DNA of 64,000 nucleotides from Hodarchaeum sp048939725 (GTDB lineage Archaea > Asgardarchaeota > Heimdallarchaeia > Hodarchaeales > Hodarchaeaceae), in assembly GCA_048939725.1 (NCBI GenBank), contig JBHLPG010000001.1:1-64000 (forward strand), in the 5' to 3' direction. The notes beneath the pieces are model-generated. The model made no database searches, was not told the DNA's origin, and saw nothing but the letters and a program-made list of their open reading frames with translations. This document shows, in pieces, positions 8,753-17,766 of this stretch. Position 1 is the first letter of the stretch; each line of letters starts with the position of its first letter. The translations under genes were made by a program, and so were the position numbers.

Positions 8753-10927
8753 ATGAAATCCACCGAATTGAAGTTGAAGGTCAAAGAAGCGCATTACCGT
8801 GATGTTGGTCGCGGTATGGCGCGGGTCTCAAAAGCACATATGAAGGAGCTGAAGCTCTCTTCTGGTGATGTATTACTGATAGTGGGTTCCACAGGGAGAA
8901 AAACAACTGCAATCGTTTGGCCTGCTTATAGTGCTGAAGAAAATGATTCGGTGATATCAATTGATGCAACGACTAGATCAAATGCAGGTGTTCGTTTGGA
9001 TGAGTTTGTAACAATTCGAAAGGCATCTACAGCTGCAGCAGAGAAAGTTGTTTTTGCCCCTACTACTGGAAATATTTTGAAGGGAATAGAAGGATATCTT
9101 CAACGCGAACTTCAAGGCAGAGCTTTTTCCCTTGATGATAAAATTCGTTTAGAATATATGGGTAATCTCTTTGAGTATACTGTTGTGAACATAATTCCAA
9201 AGCAGGATTCTGTTTTTATTGATCAGAGTACAGTGATTGAAATTTCCTCTGCTTCTGTTTCTGACAAAGAAAAGCCAGATTACAAACTTATACCAAAAAT
9301 AGCTTATGAAGATATTGGAGGATTAGATGATACAATTCAACGTTTAAGAGAAATGGTTGAGCTTCCAATGCGATATCCTGAATTATTTCAGCGCCTTGGA
9401 GTAGAACCACCAAAGGGTGTCCTTCTCTATGGTCCTCCTGGTACTGGTAAAACTCTTTTGGCCAAAGCAGTCGCAAATGAAACTGAATCTCATTTTATTG
9501 ATGTATCTGGCCCTGAAGTAATGTCTGTATATCATGGGGGAAGTGAAAAAAGAATCCGTGAGATTTTCAAAGAAGCCGAAGAGAGATCTCCTAGTATACT
9601 GTTCATTGATGAAATTGATAGTATAACCCCTAAGCGTGATGAAAAAGCTTCTGGGGAGATGGAACGAAGAGTTGTGGCTCAAATGCTAGCTTTGATGGAT
9701 GGTTTAGAAAGCCGAGGTGAAATTATTGTAATTGGAGCTACAAATCGTCCTAATGCAATTGATCCTGCCTTACGTCGTCCTGGGCGTTTTGATCGTGAGA
9801 TTGAAATTGGGATTCCAAATAAAAATGGTAGATTAGCTATTTTAGAAATCCATACTCGATCAATGCCTCTAGCAGATACAGTAAATTTAGAAGAGCTAGC
9901 AACTCGAACTCATGGGTTTGTAGGAGCAGACCTGCTTTCTCTAACCAAGGAAGCTGGGATGCGTGCAATTAGACGGGTTTTTCCAAAAATTGTATGGGGA
10001 GAAGATATTTCTCTTGATATAATCAACCAAATATCAGTATTACCAGAAGATTTTGATATTGCTTTAACAGAAGTTAAACCCAGTGCCCTTAGAGAAGTCT
10101 TTGTCGAAGTTCCTACTGTAACATGGGATGAAGTTGGAGGATTAGATGAGATTAAGCAAGAATTGAAAGAAATAATCGAGTGGCCCTCAGAATATCCAAT
10201 GGTATTCAACCATTTAGAAGCCGAGATTCCTCAGGGAATACTGTTAACAGGTCCACCTGGCACTGGGAAGACATTACTGGTTCGTGCGATTGCAAGTGAG
10301 TCATCTAGAAATTTCATTTATATGAAAGGTTCCGAAATTCATTCAAAATGGGTAGGAGAAAGTGAAAAAGCAATTCAAGAAACATTTCGCAAAGCTAAAA
10401 TGAGTGCTCCCTGTATCGTTTTTTTTGATGAAATAGATGCCTTACTTCCCTCACGTAAATCTAGTATATCCGATTCTGGAGTTACAGATCGGATTGTGAC
10501 AACTTTCTTGACTGAAATGGATGGATTGGAGGAGTTAGTTGATGTAATTATTATTGCTGCGACCAATCGTCCAGATATTCTAGATCCAGCTTTGTTAAGA
10601 CCTGGTAGATTTGAACGTGTCATTGAACTCCCATTACCAGATGAGAAGGCTCGTGAAGAAATTTTAAGAGTTCTTATAAAGGATAAACCAATATCTCCTC
10701 GGATATCACTGTCTGACATCGCAAAAAAAACTGAGGGGTTCAGTGGTGCTGATCTTAAAGGAGTTATCAATCGCGCGACCTTCTTAGCAATTAATCAATT
10801 TCTTGAAGATAATAAAGAAGCATTGGAAAAGATACCGTATTCAGAAAGAACTGAATTCATCAGAAACCAGAATCTTGAATTGAAATTATCGCATATAACA
10901 AACGCTCTTGAACATTATAAATCTTGA
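8753..10927 (+). CDS. CDC48/VAT-type AAA+ ATPase, 724 aa
   Basis: The N domain (LKVKEAHYRDVGRGMARV) is the double-psi barrel typical of VAT/CDC48. Two AAA modules follow, each with GPPGTGKT Walker A (about residues 227 and 500). Walker B is LFIDEID in D1 and VFFDEID in D2, with second-region-of-homology arginines in the GATNRP / AATNRP to RRPGRFDRE / LRPGRFERV segments. Length is normal for the family. I take ATG 8753 as start (GGAG at 8737-8740); an in-frame TTG at 8735 overlaps that site. It unfolds or extracts proteins, with the archaeal proteasome as a likely acceptor. Confidence 0.95.
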   Translation: MKSTELKLKVKEAHYRDVGRGMARVSKAHMKELKLSSGDVLLIVGSTGRKTTAIVWPAYSAEENDSVISIDATTRSNAGVRLDEFVTIRKASTAAAEKVVFAPTTGNILKGIEGYLQRELQGRAFSLDDKIRLEYMGNLFEYTVVNIIPKQDSVFIDQSTVIEISSASVSDKEKPDYKLIPKIAYEDIGGLDDTIQRLREMVELPMRYPELFQRLGVEPPKGVLLYGPPGTGKTLLAKAVANETESHFIDVSGPEVMSVYHGGSEKRIREIFKEAEERSPSILFIDEIDSITPKRDEKASGEMERRVVAQMLALMDGLESRGEIIVIGATNRPNAIDPALRRPGRFDREIEIGIPNKNGRLAILEIHTRSMPLADTVNLEELATRTHGFVGADLLSLTKEAGMRAIRRVFPKIVWGEDISLDIINQISVLPEDFDIALTEVKPSALREVFVEVPTVTWDEVGGLDEIKQELKEIIEWPSEYPMVFNHLEAEIPQGILLTGPPGTGKTLLVRAIASESSRNFIYMKGSEIHSKWVGESEKAIQETFRKAKMSAPCIVFFDEIDALLPSRKSSISDSGVTDRIVTTFLTEMDGLEELVDVIIIAATNRPDILDPALLRPGRFERVIELPLPDEKAREEILRVLIKDKPISPRISLSDIAKKTEGFSGADLKGVINRATFLAINQFLEDNKEALEKIPYSERTEFIRNQNLELKLSHITNALEHYKS

Positions 10928-10977
10928 AATACTACGGAATTAGTGAATTTAACTCGTTACTTGTCGGATGATCTACA

Positions 10978-11775
10978 TTGCATCTCGAAAACTTGACTGG
11001 AGAAATCGAAGATTGGCTTGAAAAAGTTGAAGAAGAGGAAAATCTCAAATTTATAAGACAAGATAAATCTAAACCCCTCGAGGGGACTGTTGTCATTGAA
11101 ATGTTAGGGTATTATGGATCAGTTGCCCGAATGCTGACAAAAGAAATTCAAAAAATGAGTCAAAATACAAAAAAACTAGCAGGTTTTTTTTCAAGTTACT
11201 TTAATGAAATGGTACAATTGTATTCTGGCGAAATTTTACTTCCAATCACCATTCTTCAATCAAAAATTGGCTCTAGCAACTTCATTATAACCACAAGCAA
11301 TTTTGCAATACCTGATGTAATTAGTTATAGATTAGCAGAGGAGTTATATAGATTCTATCAAGAACAGAAGGTTGCAAAGATATTTCTATTGGATGGAGTA
11401 TATAATTACAAGCGAGATATTAAGTTAAAACCACAGGTTCATAGAATTAAGTCATCAGAATTTCAAATTGAAGTCGAAAATAAAAAACCAGCAAATTTCA
11501 CCCTAATGGGTCAGATAGCGAGTTCTTTCCTAACTTATTGGAGCTACAATGGAGATATCCCAATTGAAATAATTGCTGTAGATTCATTCTCTGATTATGA
11601 TCCAATATCTTCTCTTGAATTACTGAAGGTTTTGACCCATCAATGGAGAATCAAGGCAGATTTCAATGAATTAGAGAGAATGTCTCAAGAGTTTCACCGA
11701 TTGCATAAACAATCCAAAGAGGAAAACAGTCCAGAGGAACAAGAAATTAACTTTGATCCACGTTATTTTATCTAG
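10978..11775 (+). CDS. PAC2-like protein, 265 aa
   Basis: The sequence has an alternating alpha/beta pattern. It includes VVIEMLGYYGSVARMLTKEI near the N-terminus and GQIASSFLTYWSYNGDIPIEIIAVDSF followed by SSLELLKVLTHQW near the C-terminus. The order and spacing resemble PAC2 proteins (proteasome assembly chaperone 2 family): N-terminal glycine turn, later G-x-x-A/S segment, then 'D...a..LL..L'. The resemblance is weak and the glycine-rich loops are degenerate. It starts at TTG 10978 and ends exactly one base before the ATG of the next gene. A clearer PAC2 member lies at 54420-55175. Confidence 0.5.
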   Translation: MHLENLTGEIEDWLEKVEEEENLKFIRQDKSKPLEGTVVIEMLGYYGSVARMLTKEIQKMSQNTKKLAGFFSSYFNEMVQLYSGEILLPITILQSKIGSSNFIITTSNFAIPDVISYRLAEELYRFYQEQKVAKIFLLDGVYNYKRDIKLKPQVHRIKSSEFQIEVENKKPANFTLMGQIASSFLTYWSYNGDIPIEIIAVDSFSDYDPISSLELLKVLTHQWRIKADFNELERMSQEFHRLHKQSKEENSPEEQEINFDPRYFI

Positions 11776-12354
11776 ATGAGATGGAATATAATGAGTAGAG
11801 ATCCCTTAAATGAAATTGAATTAATTTTGAAGATCCTTTCCTATCAAATTGAGAATAAAAATGTGCTAGCAATTGACGAGATTGATGAAATTCTACACCT
11901 ATTAGCTAATCGGACCCGACGACGGATGCTAGCTGAACTCGCTCTAGGTGAGGGATTCGTGAATGAGCTCGTAAAACGATTAGATGATCACCCTCAATCA
12001 ATCATTAGACATTTAGAAGTTTTAAAGAAACATAATTTAGTCGTGGGAAAACAACGTCCAGGATCAGGAAGAGGGAGACCAAGACTTTATTACACACTAT
12101 TCCCTGATGTTGCGGAGCTAATCCGTAAACCTAGAAGAGATATCTCAGAATTAGGGAGTAATCACGTCTGTAGTAGTTTTCCTCGCTTGAATACAATTAG
12201 AAAAAGTCTTGACAAAAATATATCACACTCAGAACAAAGAAAAATAATTTCTGAAGTTGAGAGTATAAAGAAGGAGCATGAAATGGCGCTCCAAGTGTGT
12301 AACGAGATTCTCGAGAAAGTTAAAGGTAGAGTTAAAAAAATAGATGTAGAATGA
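11776..12354 (+). CDS. ArsR-type winged-helix transcriptional regulator, 192 aa
   Basis: Residues ~35-110 carry an ArsR/HTH_20-like domain: LHLLANRTRRRMLAELALGEGFVNEL, the recognition helix PQSIIRHLEVLKKHNLV, then a wing GSGRGRPRLYY. The remainder is helical, without metal-binding Cys clusters, so metal sensing is not indicated. Its ATG directly follows the stop of the PAC2-like gene (TAG-ATG), so the two are probably translated from one mRNA. A second ATG at 11791 is possible. The gene ends 27 bases before an assembly gap. Confidence 0.8.
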   Translation: MRWNIMSRDPLNEIELILKILSYQIENKNVLAIDEIDEILHLLANRTRRRMLAELALGEGFVNELVKRLDDHPQSIIRHLEVLKKHNLVVGKQRPGSGRGRPRLYYTLFPDVAELIRKPRRDISELGSNHVCSSFPRLNTIRKSLDKNISHSEQRKIISEVESIKKEHEMALQVCNEILEKVKGRVKKIDVE

Positions 12355-12381
12355 AAAGAAAGGTTGATAAAAACTGTCTCA
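12355..12381 (+). repeat. 27-bp repeat flanking assembly gap, copy 1
   Basis: These 27 bases at the end of the left contig recur exactly at 12447-12473, on the other side of a run of ten N. An exact terminal repeat next to N is typical of contig ends that failed to merge, so this is more likely an assembly artefact than a biological repeat. Confidence 0.85.
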
Positions 12382-12391
12382 NNNNNNNNNN
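12382..12391. other. assembly gap (10 N)
   Basis: Ten N bases join two contigs. The true distance is unknown and could be zero or negative, given the exact 27-base repeat on both sides. Confidence 0.99.
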
Positions 12392-12425
12392 ATACGCATT
12401 TTTAATCTAGTCAGAGGTGGCAGAT

Positions 12426-14694
12426 ATGCTCGGTAGGATTTCATCCAAAGAAAGGTTGATAAAAACTGTCTCAGGGCTATACCCAGAGTTATCAAAGAAC
12501 ATTTATTCTATTTACAAATGAAAAAGAAGCTGCTAGTGTTTTCTCAAAGTTTCTTCAGAATTGTGTAGAAAAAAAGCAGATAGATATAACCGGGTTAATT
12601 ATCCTAGAGAAAGAAAGTCCATCAATTTCTCAAAGCTTGAACCATTTTCTTCCCTTACTTAGGGATGTAAAAAGAATTACAGCAAATAACATTGCTACTA
12701 TGTTAGGTCAAACTGTAGATTTTCTCTTTATTGATCTCCGAACTGATTTTATTCCTAATAATGTAAATATTCTATTGGAAGCTGTCCGAGGAGGAGGGTT
12801 AATTTTTGCACTAGGTCTTCCTTATTCCGAGTGGATTTATTCAATCAATCGGAATTTTAATCACGAGAAAGAATTTTCAGGAAAGAAGTCTACTTTATTA
12901 CGCTGGTTTCTGAAGAATGTCGAAAATAATTCTCAGTGTATGACTAAAAAAGTTGATTCCACAGAGATTATTGCCCGTTTTAATCCTATGCCATACAAAA
13001 TCAATCTCTCAGATCAATTTAAGGATATTCCCGTTACTGTTGAACAAAAAACTATAATTAATCGCATTCTTGATATATATTTTGATTCTAAGTATCCTAA
13101 TAGTTGTTCCGTTGTGTTAGCTAATAGGGGACGAGGAAAATCGGCTTCTATAGGACTATTTTTATCTCAAATTCTTATAAAAAAGGGTAAGCAGCCATTT
13201 AGAGCATTAGTTTCGTCTCCCCATATGACAAACGTTCAAATATTATTTGATTTCCTTTCAAGGGGGTTAACCACAGAAAATATCAAGTTTCGTAAAACAA
13301 CTCAAGAGGGGCTAGTTTCTGGGATATATACTTCTGATAATTCGAGGATTACTTATGTTTGGCCAAGTGAAATTGATGAAAAATTGAACATTGATCTATT
13401 TGTAGTTGATGAAGCTGCTGCAATCCCTGTGGCAATTCTGAAGAGGATAACAAAAGTTAGTACCAAAATAATATTTTCATCAACCATTCATGGATATGAA
13501 GGAGCAGGGAGAAGTTTTCAACATAAATTTCTTCAATACATGAAAAAGCAGAAACGATGCTATTATTCAGAGAATACTTTGAGTAAACCCATAAGATATA
13601 TGCAAGGAGACTCAATAGAAAAACTGTTAAATGATTCATTTCTATTGGATGTCGAAATAGAACCACAAATATTGGATATAAAAACCATCGAGAGAAAATC
13701 TGTAAAACTTCAAGTCTACAAAGATCCAGAATACTTATTTTCGGATGATGGATTACCCCATCTCAAACAACTTTTCAGTCTCCTAATTTACGCGCATTAT
13801 CGTAATCAACCCAACGATTTACTTGTGTTAGCTGATTCAGGAAAACATTTTCTCACTGGTGTTTATAGTAGAGGCGATCAAAAAGAAAATTTATTAGTAT
13901 CAAGTCAACTTGCTGAAGAAGGAGGAATGAAGAGAGAGGAAATACAAGAAATTGCTTCTGGAAAGTTCATCAGGGGGAATCTCATCTCAACTGTTTCTAT
14001 ACGGCATTTTTCTGCGGAATTTGCCAAGCTACGTGGATTAAGAATCGTTAGAATAGCTGTTCATCCGAGTATAGTCGATAAAGGTTTTGGGCGTTTAGCT
14101 ATAGAACTACATGATCAGTTGTATTCATCTTATGATTGGGTTGGTGTAAGTTACGGTGTAACAGTTAAATTAATGAAATTCTGGAGAAAATTCAATTATA
14201 AACCAGTCCATATTCGCCCCATACAAACATTGGAGACGGGAGAATGGAACATCGTTGTGATACATCCATTAAAACATTCTACGGAAACTATTATTAATCA
14301 AGCATCAGCTGATTTCCTTTTACAGTTCATAGCTTTACTTAAACAATCATTATATTCAATGAAACCAGAACTAGTAGTCCAAATTATCAAGAGTTGTAGT
14401 CTAGTTCCTGATTATAAGCCGAAGATCACCTCTAGTGGGAAAATTCGATTAAGAAATTATCTAAAAGGGTATGTAAATTTCTTACTTGCAGTAGACGTAA
14501 TCTATGAGTTAACAACCAAATATTTTACATCAAGAACAGTAAAACTTAGCCCAAGTCAAGAAGCGTTATTAGTTACACGTATCCTCCAAGGAAGGACGTG
14601 GGGCCAAACATTAAGTAAAACTGGATTGAAATGGAAAACAGCTAATAGTTTACTAGAAAAGGCGGTAGCTAAACTAGAACAGGAGTATCTGTAA
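12426..14694 (+). CDS. tmcA: tRNA(Met) cytidine acetyltransferase TmcA, 5' end frameshifted beside the gap
   Basis: TmcA makes N4-acetylcytidine in RNA using ATP and acetyl-CoA. The continuous frame runs from 12463 to 14694 (first standard start TTG 12637) and contains Walker A (NRGRGKS), Walker B (FVVDEAAAIP) and a GNAT acetyl-CoA site (RIAVHPSIVDKGFGRLA). The frame upstream of TTG 12637 reads QRTFILFTNEKEAASVFSKF, the start of the N-terminal DUF1726 domain, but meets stops at 12457-12462. Another frame from ATG 12426, with AGAGGTGG at 12412-12419 upstream, reads MLGRISSKERLIKTVSGLYP. Removing one base near 12494-12496 joins the two into a normal-length protein of about 755 residues. I therefore take ATG 12426 as the start with a single-base indel, probably an error next to the gap. 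Confidence 0.85.
12447..12473 (+). repeat. 27-bp repeat flanking assembly gap, copy 2
   Basis: Exact second copy of 12355-12381. It lies inside the proposed N-terminal codons of TmcA, so this copy is the one in coding context. Confidence 0.85.
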
Positions 14695-14713
14695 TCTCTA
14701 TTCGAAGAATAAC

Positions 14714-15010
14714 TTATCGGTCAAGAATCGTATCTAGGGGAAAGAGGTTTGGGTCATTTTTTCCCAACATCGTGTTTTCAGATTTTATAGGGGTCGATAG
14801 ACAATTGTTAAAATTGTGTACACGATGTTTATCAATTTGAATCGCGCAACAAACCAAACTTAAAGAACAATTACCTTGAGGATGATAATTATCACTATTG
14901 AACGATAAGCTGCCTTCATCACAATGACAGAGTTCGTTCAAAACTGATGAGGAATTCTTAATATTTACTGGTTTTGAAAGTTGATTGAAGAATGATTGCC
15001 ATGCAGACAT
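14714..15010 (-). CDS. possible small Cys-containing protein, 98 aa
   Basis: An ATG-initiated frame on the minus strand encodes 98 residues with six cysteines (CHC, a lone C, CC and a later C) and several His. No motif is recognised and no strong Shine-Dalgarno is seen. It lies convergent to tmcA in otherwise empty DNA. Composition is not clearly coding, so it may be chance. Confidence 0.25.
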   Translation of the reverse strand: MSAWQSFFNQLSKPVNIKNSSSVLNELCHCDEGSLSFNSDNYHPQGNCSLSLVCCAIQIDKHRVHNFNNCLSTPIKSENTMLGKNDPNLFPLDTILDR

Positions 15011-15538
15011 ATAATTCAGCTCTTACTTTTTTTTTGAAATTATTATCAAAGGATTCTACAAATACAAATAAAGTATCTTTATTTTAATAGAAAGATATTA
15101 TACAGATGGTAACCTTTTAGGATCTATCGCAGAACCTAATTTTAAAAAGTCTAAAATATCGACAGAATGGTTTAATTCTAACCAATTTCTTACTTATTCC
15201 CCTAAAAAAGAATTCTAATGGGTTTTTTGGAATTTAATATTATGGTAGGATCATTATAACGAATAATATTCATATCTAGACATAGAATCCAATTCGTGAC
15301 TGAAAAAAGACAAATAATAAGACTCAAACTTGTGTTTATTAAGAACTTCATCTACTGTTATTAGGAAATAGAAAGAAGATGTTTTTTGTTATCAAAAAGC
15401 AGTTTCAATCTCTGTATATCTTTCACGAATACCGAAAACGAAATCTATTTACAAGGCTATTTACAAGGCTATTTATAAGGATCTTCCCTATACAAGGTGA
15501 AGGTAAGGGGCTACTAAGTATTGATTCTAACTCCCTAG
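15011..15538. other. intergenic region with a short tandem repeat
   Basis: About 530 AT-rich bases without a convincing gene. At 15448-15480 a 12-base unit (TTTACAAGGCTA) occurs twice in tandem, followed by a partial third copy. This lies about 60 bases upstream of the RING-protein gene and may be part of its control region. A frame at 15379-15630 reads through the repeat and into that gene in another frame, and is not credible. Confidence 0.5.
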
Positions 15539-16858
15539 ATGATAATTATGAATGGAGAAGGTCTTTTAATAATTATTGCGGCTTTAATTATAATTTTTAT
15601 AATTATAATCAGCACGAGGAAAAGTTCTGAAAAACACATTCAAAAGGGATATGAATTAGAACAACAAGGAAGACATCTTGATGCCCTTGATTATTTTGCC
15701 CGTAATTCATTAGAAGAAGCGGCAAATCTAGTATTAAGAACTCCCGAAGCTTCACAAATTCTAGTTTTACGTCGTCTAGAAAAAAGATATACTCTTAAAC
15801 AGATCGAAAAGGTATTTCTTCGTATAGCTCGGAATAGTATTGGAAGAAATGATCCTCATACAGCTGCTTCTGCCTTTGTCTTAGCCAAAAAACCCTTTGC
15901 TGGAGCAAAAGTTTTCATTGACTCGGGGAGTGTAGAGGACATTCCTGCGGCAATACAGATTATTGATAGAAATATCTCACTCATTCATGATCGAGATCAA
16001 GCAATTCGAAACTTAGCAAGGCATGCGTATAATAATCGAAAATATATGGAAGCTGCAGAGCTTTTACGGACAATCGAAGCAGATGAGGAAGCAAATGCAG
16101 TGATAATCGCTGCAGCTACAGAAATGAAGAAACAAGGACGGGTTGAAGAAGCTGAACAATTTTTGACGACTATACGGAAACCAGCAGTTGCAATTGAACA
16201 ATATTTACTCGAAGTAAAAAATTATCTCAAGCAGGGGAATATTGAGAAAATGAGAAGATCCCTTGCTATTGCTAAAGATATTATGGAAAAACTTCCACCA
16301 GAAGAAAAAAATAATCTTAAGAGGGATTTAGACTCTCTAGAAACAACAATGACTGAATATGATCGTCTATTAAAGATCCTAGACTCTGCGCGAGATATAT
16401 TACGCAAAAAAAATACAAATCAAGCTATTGCATTATATGATGAGCTCCTAGAAAGTCTCGGAGAAGAGGCTCCAACACCCATTTTGGCTGAAGCTGCCTT
16501 GGCAAATGAAGAGAATAATCCCCAATATGCCTCGAAGTTATTTCATAGAGCTGCTTTTCAAGCACAATCTCCCCGTGCTGCAGAATCATTTAAATTACGA
16601 GCTAAAAAGCTAGAAATTCAAACAAAAGGACGACTCCCACCTGTGGAAAAACCAGTCGTAGATTTCGATACAGAGGTTGAAGAATTCTGTAGCGTGTGTC
16701 GAATGCGGATAACTGAACCATCAACACTCATCAGGTGTCCTGATTGTGGATCACCCGCTCATTATACGCATCTTGCTGAATGGTTGAAAATAAGAGGTCA
16801 CTGTCCTATATGTAAGAAGAAAATTAAAATCCAGAGGCCCCAAGGAGTCACTTTCTAA
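15539..16858 (+). CDS. membrane-anchored helical-repeat protein with C-terminal RING-type zinc finger, 439 aa
   Basis: Residues ~8-25 are one membrane helix (GLLIIIAALIIIFIIII), with short N-terminal and basic cytoplasmic flanks. Residues ~35-365 are helical with TPR-like pairs (for example GYELEQQGRHLDALDYFA and EEAEQFLTTIRKPAVAIEQY). The C-terminus holds a zinc module starting at Cys384: C-x2-C-x12-C-x2-C-x4-H-x2-H-x10-C-x2-C, with CPDCGSPAHYTHLAEWLK and CPIC. The eight ligands and the Trp after the His pair fit a RING/RING-like fold. RING proteins recruit E2 enzymes, and RING genes are known in Asgard archaea with ubiquitin-like systems. No E1, E2 or ubiquitin gene is adjacent. ATG 15548 is an alternative start. 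Confidence 0.8.
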   Translation: MIIMNGEGLLIIIAALIIIFIIIISTRKSSEKHIQKGYELEQQGRHLDALDYFARNSLEEAANLVLRTPEASQILVLRRLEKRYTLKQIEKVFLRIARNSIGRNDPHTAASAFVLAKKPFAGAKVFIDSGSVEDIPAAIQIIDRNISLIHDRDQAIRNLARHAYNNRKYMEAAELLRTIEADEEANAVIIAAATEMKKQGRVEEAEQFLTTIRKPAVAIEQYLLEVKNYLKQGNIEKMRRSLAIAKDIMEKLPPEEKNNLKRDLDSLETTMTEYDRLLKILDSARDILRKKNTNQAIALYDELLESLGEEAPTPILAEAALANEENNPQYASKLFHRAAFQAQSPRAAESFKLRAKKLEIQTKGRLPPVEKPVVDFDTEVEEFCSVCRMRITEPSTLIRCPDCGSPAHYTHLAEWLKIRGHCPICKKKIKIQRPQGVTF

Positions 16859-16882
16859 AAATAACTGACCTTTATGAGTAGT

Positions 16883-17557
16883 TCATTTTTTATTTTTGGC
16901 TGCATAGAATTTCTTGGCGTACAGCAATCGTTGAAATGCAGAAACATTTGATAAAAATCCAATAATTAATACAACTATACCTAGAAAGCCGAAATGAAAA
17001 AACCACCAATCCCCAATCCCCAAGAAATTCTCATGAATCAAAATCTCAGCTAAACATCCTATAGATAGAAATGTCAATTTTTCTTTACGCTCAAAAATTC
17101 CAGTGGTGGAATCCATGTTCAAACCACCCCGTTTTTCTGCGGTTGATCTGATATAACTAGCCAATATCATACCTTCAAAGCAAAAGAACACCCATTCTGG
17201 ATAAACATAACCACCTATCATAATTCCAAGTAAAAATAAAAATTCTGAAACCCGATCTAATGTTCGGTCAAGTAAGGCCCCAAAATGTCCAGCTAATCCT
17301 TTTGCTCGGGCTAAACTGCCATCTAACATGTCAAGGAGTGACGAACATCCGAGTAGAATCGTTCCTAAAAGTAATCCTAAACTTTCCCCTATAGTAGGGC
17401 CAGAAGCATATGCTAGACAACTGAGGAAACTTGTACCAACGCTCATGATGGAAATCATGTTGGGAGTAATCCCCGTTTTTGCAAGAAACCTCCCAAATGG
17501 TGCAAAAAAGGATTCATATCGATTTCTCATGTTTTTGGGAGGTTCTGATTTCTCCAA
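16883..17557 (-). CDS. CDP-alcohol phosphatidyltransferase family protein, 224 aa
   Basis: The signature D-G-x2-A-R-x8-G-x3-D-x3-D is present as LDGSLARAKGLAGHFGALLD followed by RTLD. Five to six membrane helices surround it. The family transfers a phosphoalcohol to CDP-linked lipid at the membrane; archaeal members include archaetidylinositol phosphate synthase and archaetidylserine synthase. Length suits the inositol-phosphate type, but head-group specificity cannot be read with certainty. It is divergent from the asparagine-synthase-like gene 210 bases away. Confidence 0.9.
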   Translation of the reverse strand: MEKSEPPKNMRNRYESFFAPFGRFLAKTGITPNMISIMSVGTSFLSCLAYASGPTIGESLGLLLGTILLGCSSLLDMLDGSLARAKGLAGHFGALLDRTLDRVSEFLFLLGIMIGGYVYPEWVFFCFEGMILASYIRSTAEKRGGLNMDSTTGIFERKEKLTFLSIGCLAEILIHENFLGIGDWWFFHFGFLGIVVLIIGFLSNVSAFQRLLYAKKFYAAKNKK

Positions 17558-17766
17558 CCTAAAATCACATTCCTAAATCCTATTTTGGAAGTCATCAACA
17601 CAATTTTATTCCAGATGATAAATTTTTGCAATTGGTCATGTATATCATCCATAAGCATATTGATCGGTTTGAGTGTTCGAATCAATGCAATACAAGGCCT
17701 GATTTTAATTGAAATAATCAAAATAAATAGAAATTTTCTGATTTATCTGGCATTGGTAGAAACGTT

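Noticed and set aside
12355..12473. 27-bp direct repeat as an insertion-sequence or integration target
   Set aside because: The exact copies flank a run of N at a contig join, so an assembly artefact explains them better.
15379..15630. 83-codon plus-strand frame upstream of the RING gene
   Set aside because: It runs through a short tandem repeat and overlaps the RING-protein gene in another frame; composition is low-complexity (Asn/Tyr/Phe) and there is no motif.
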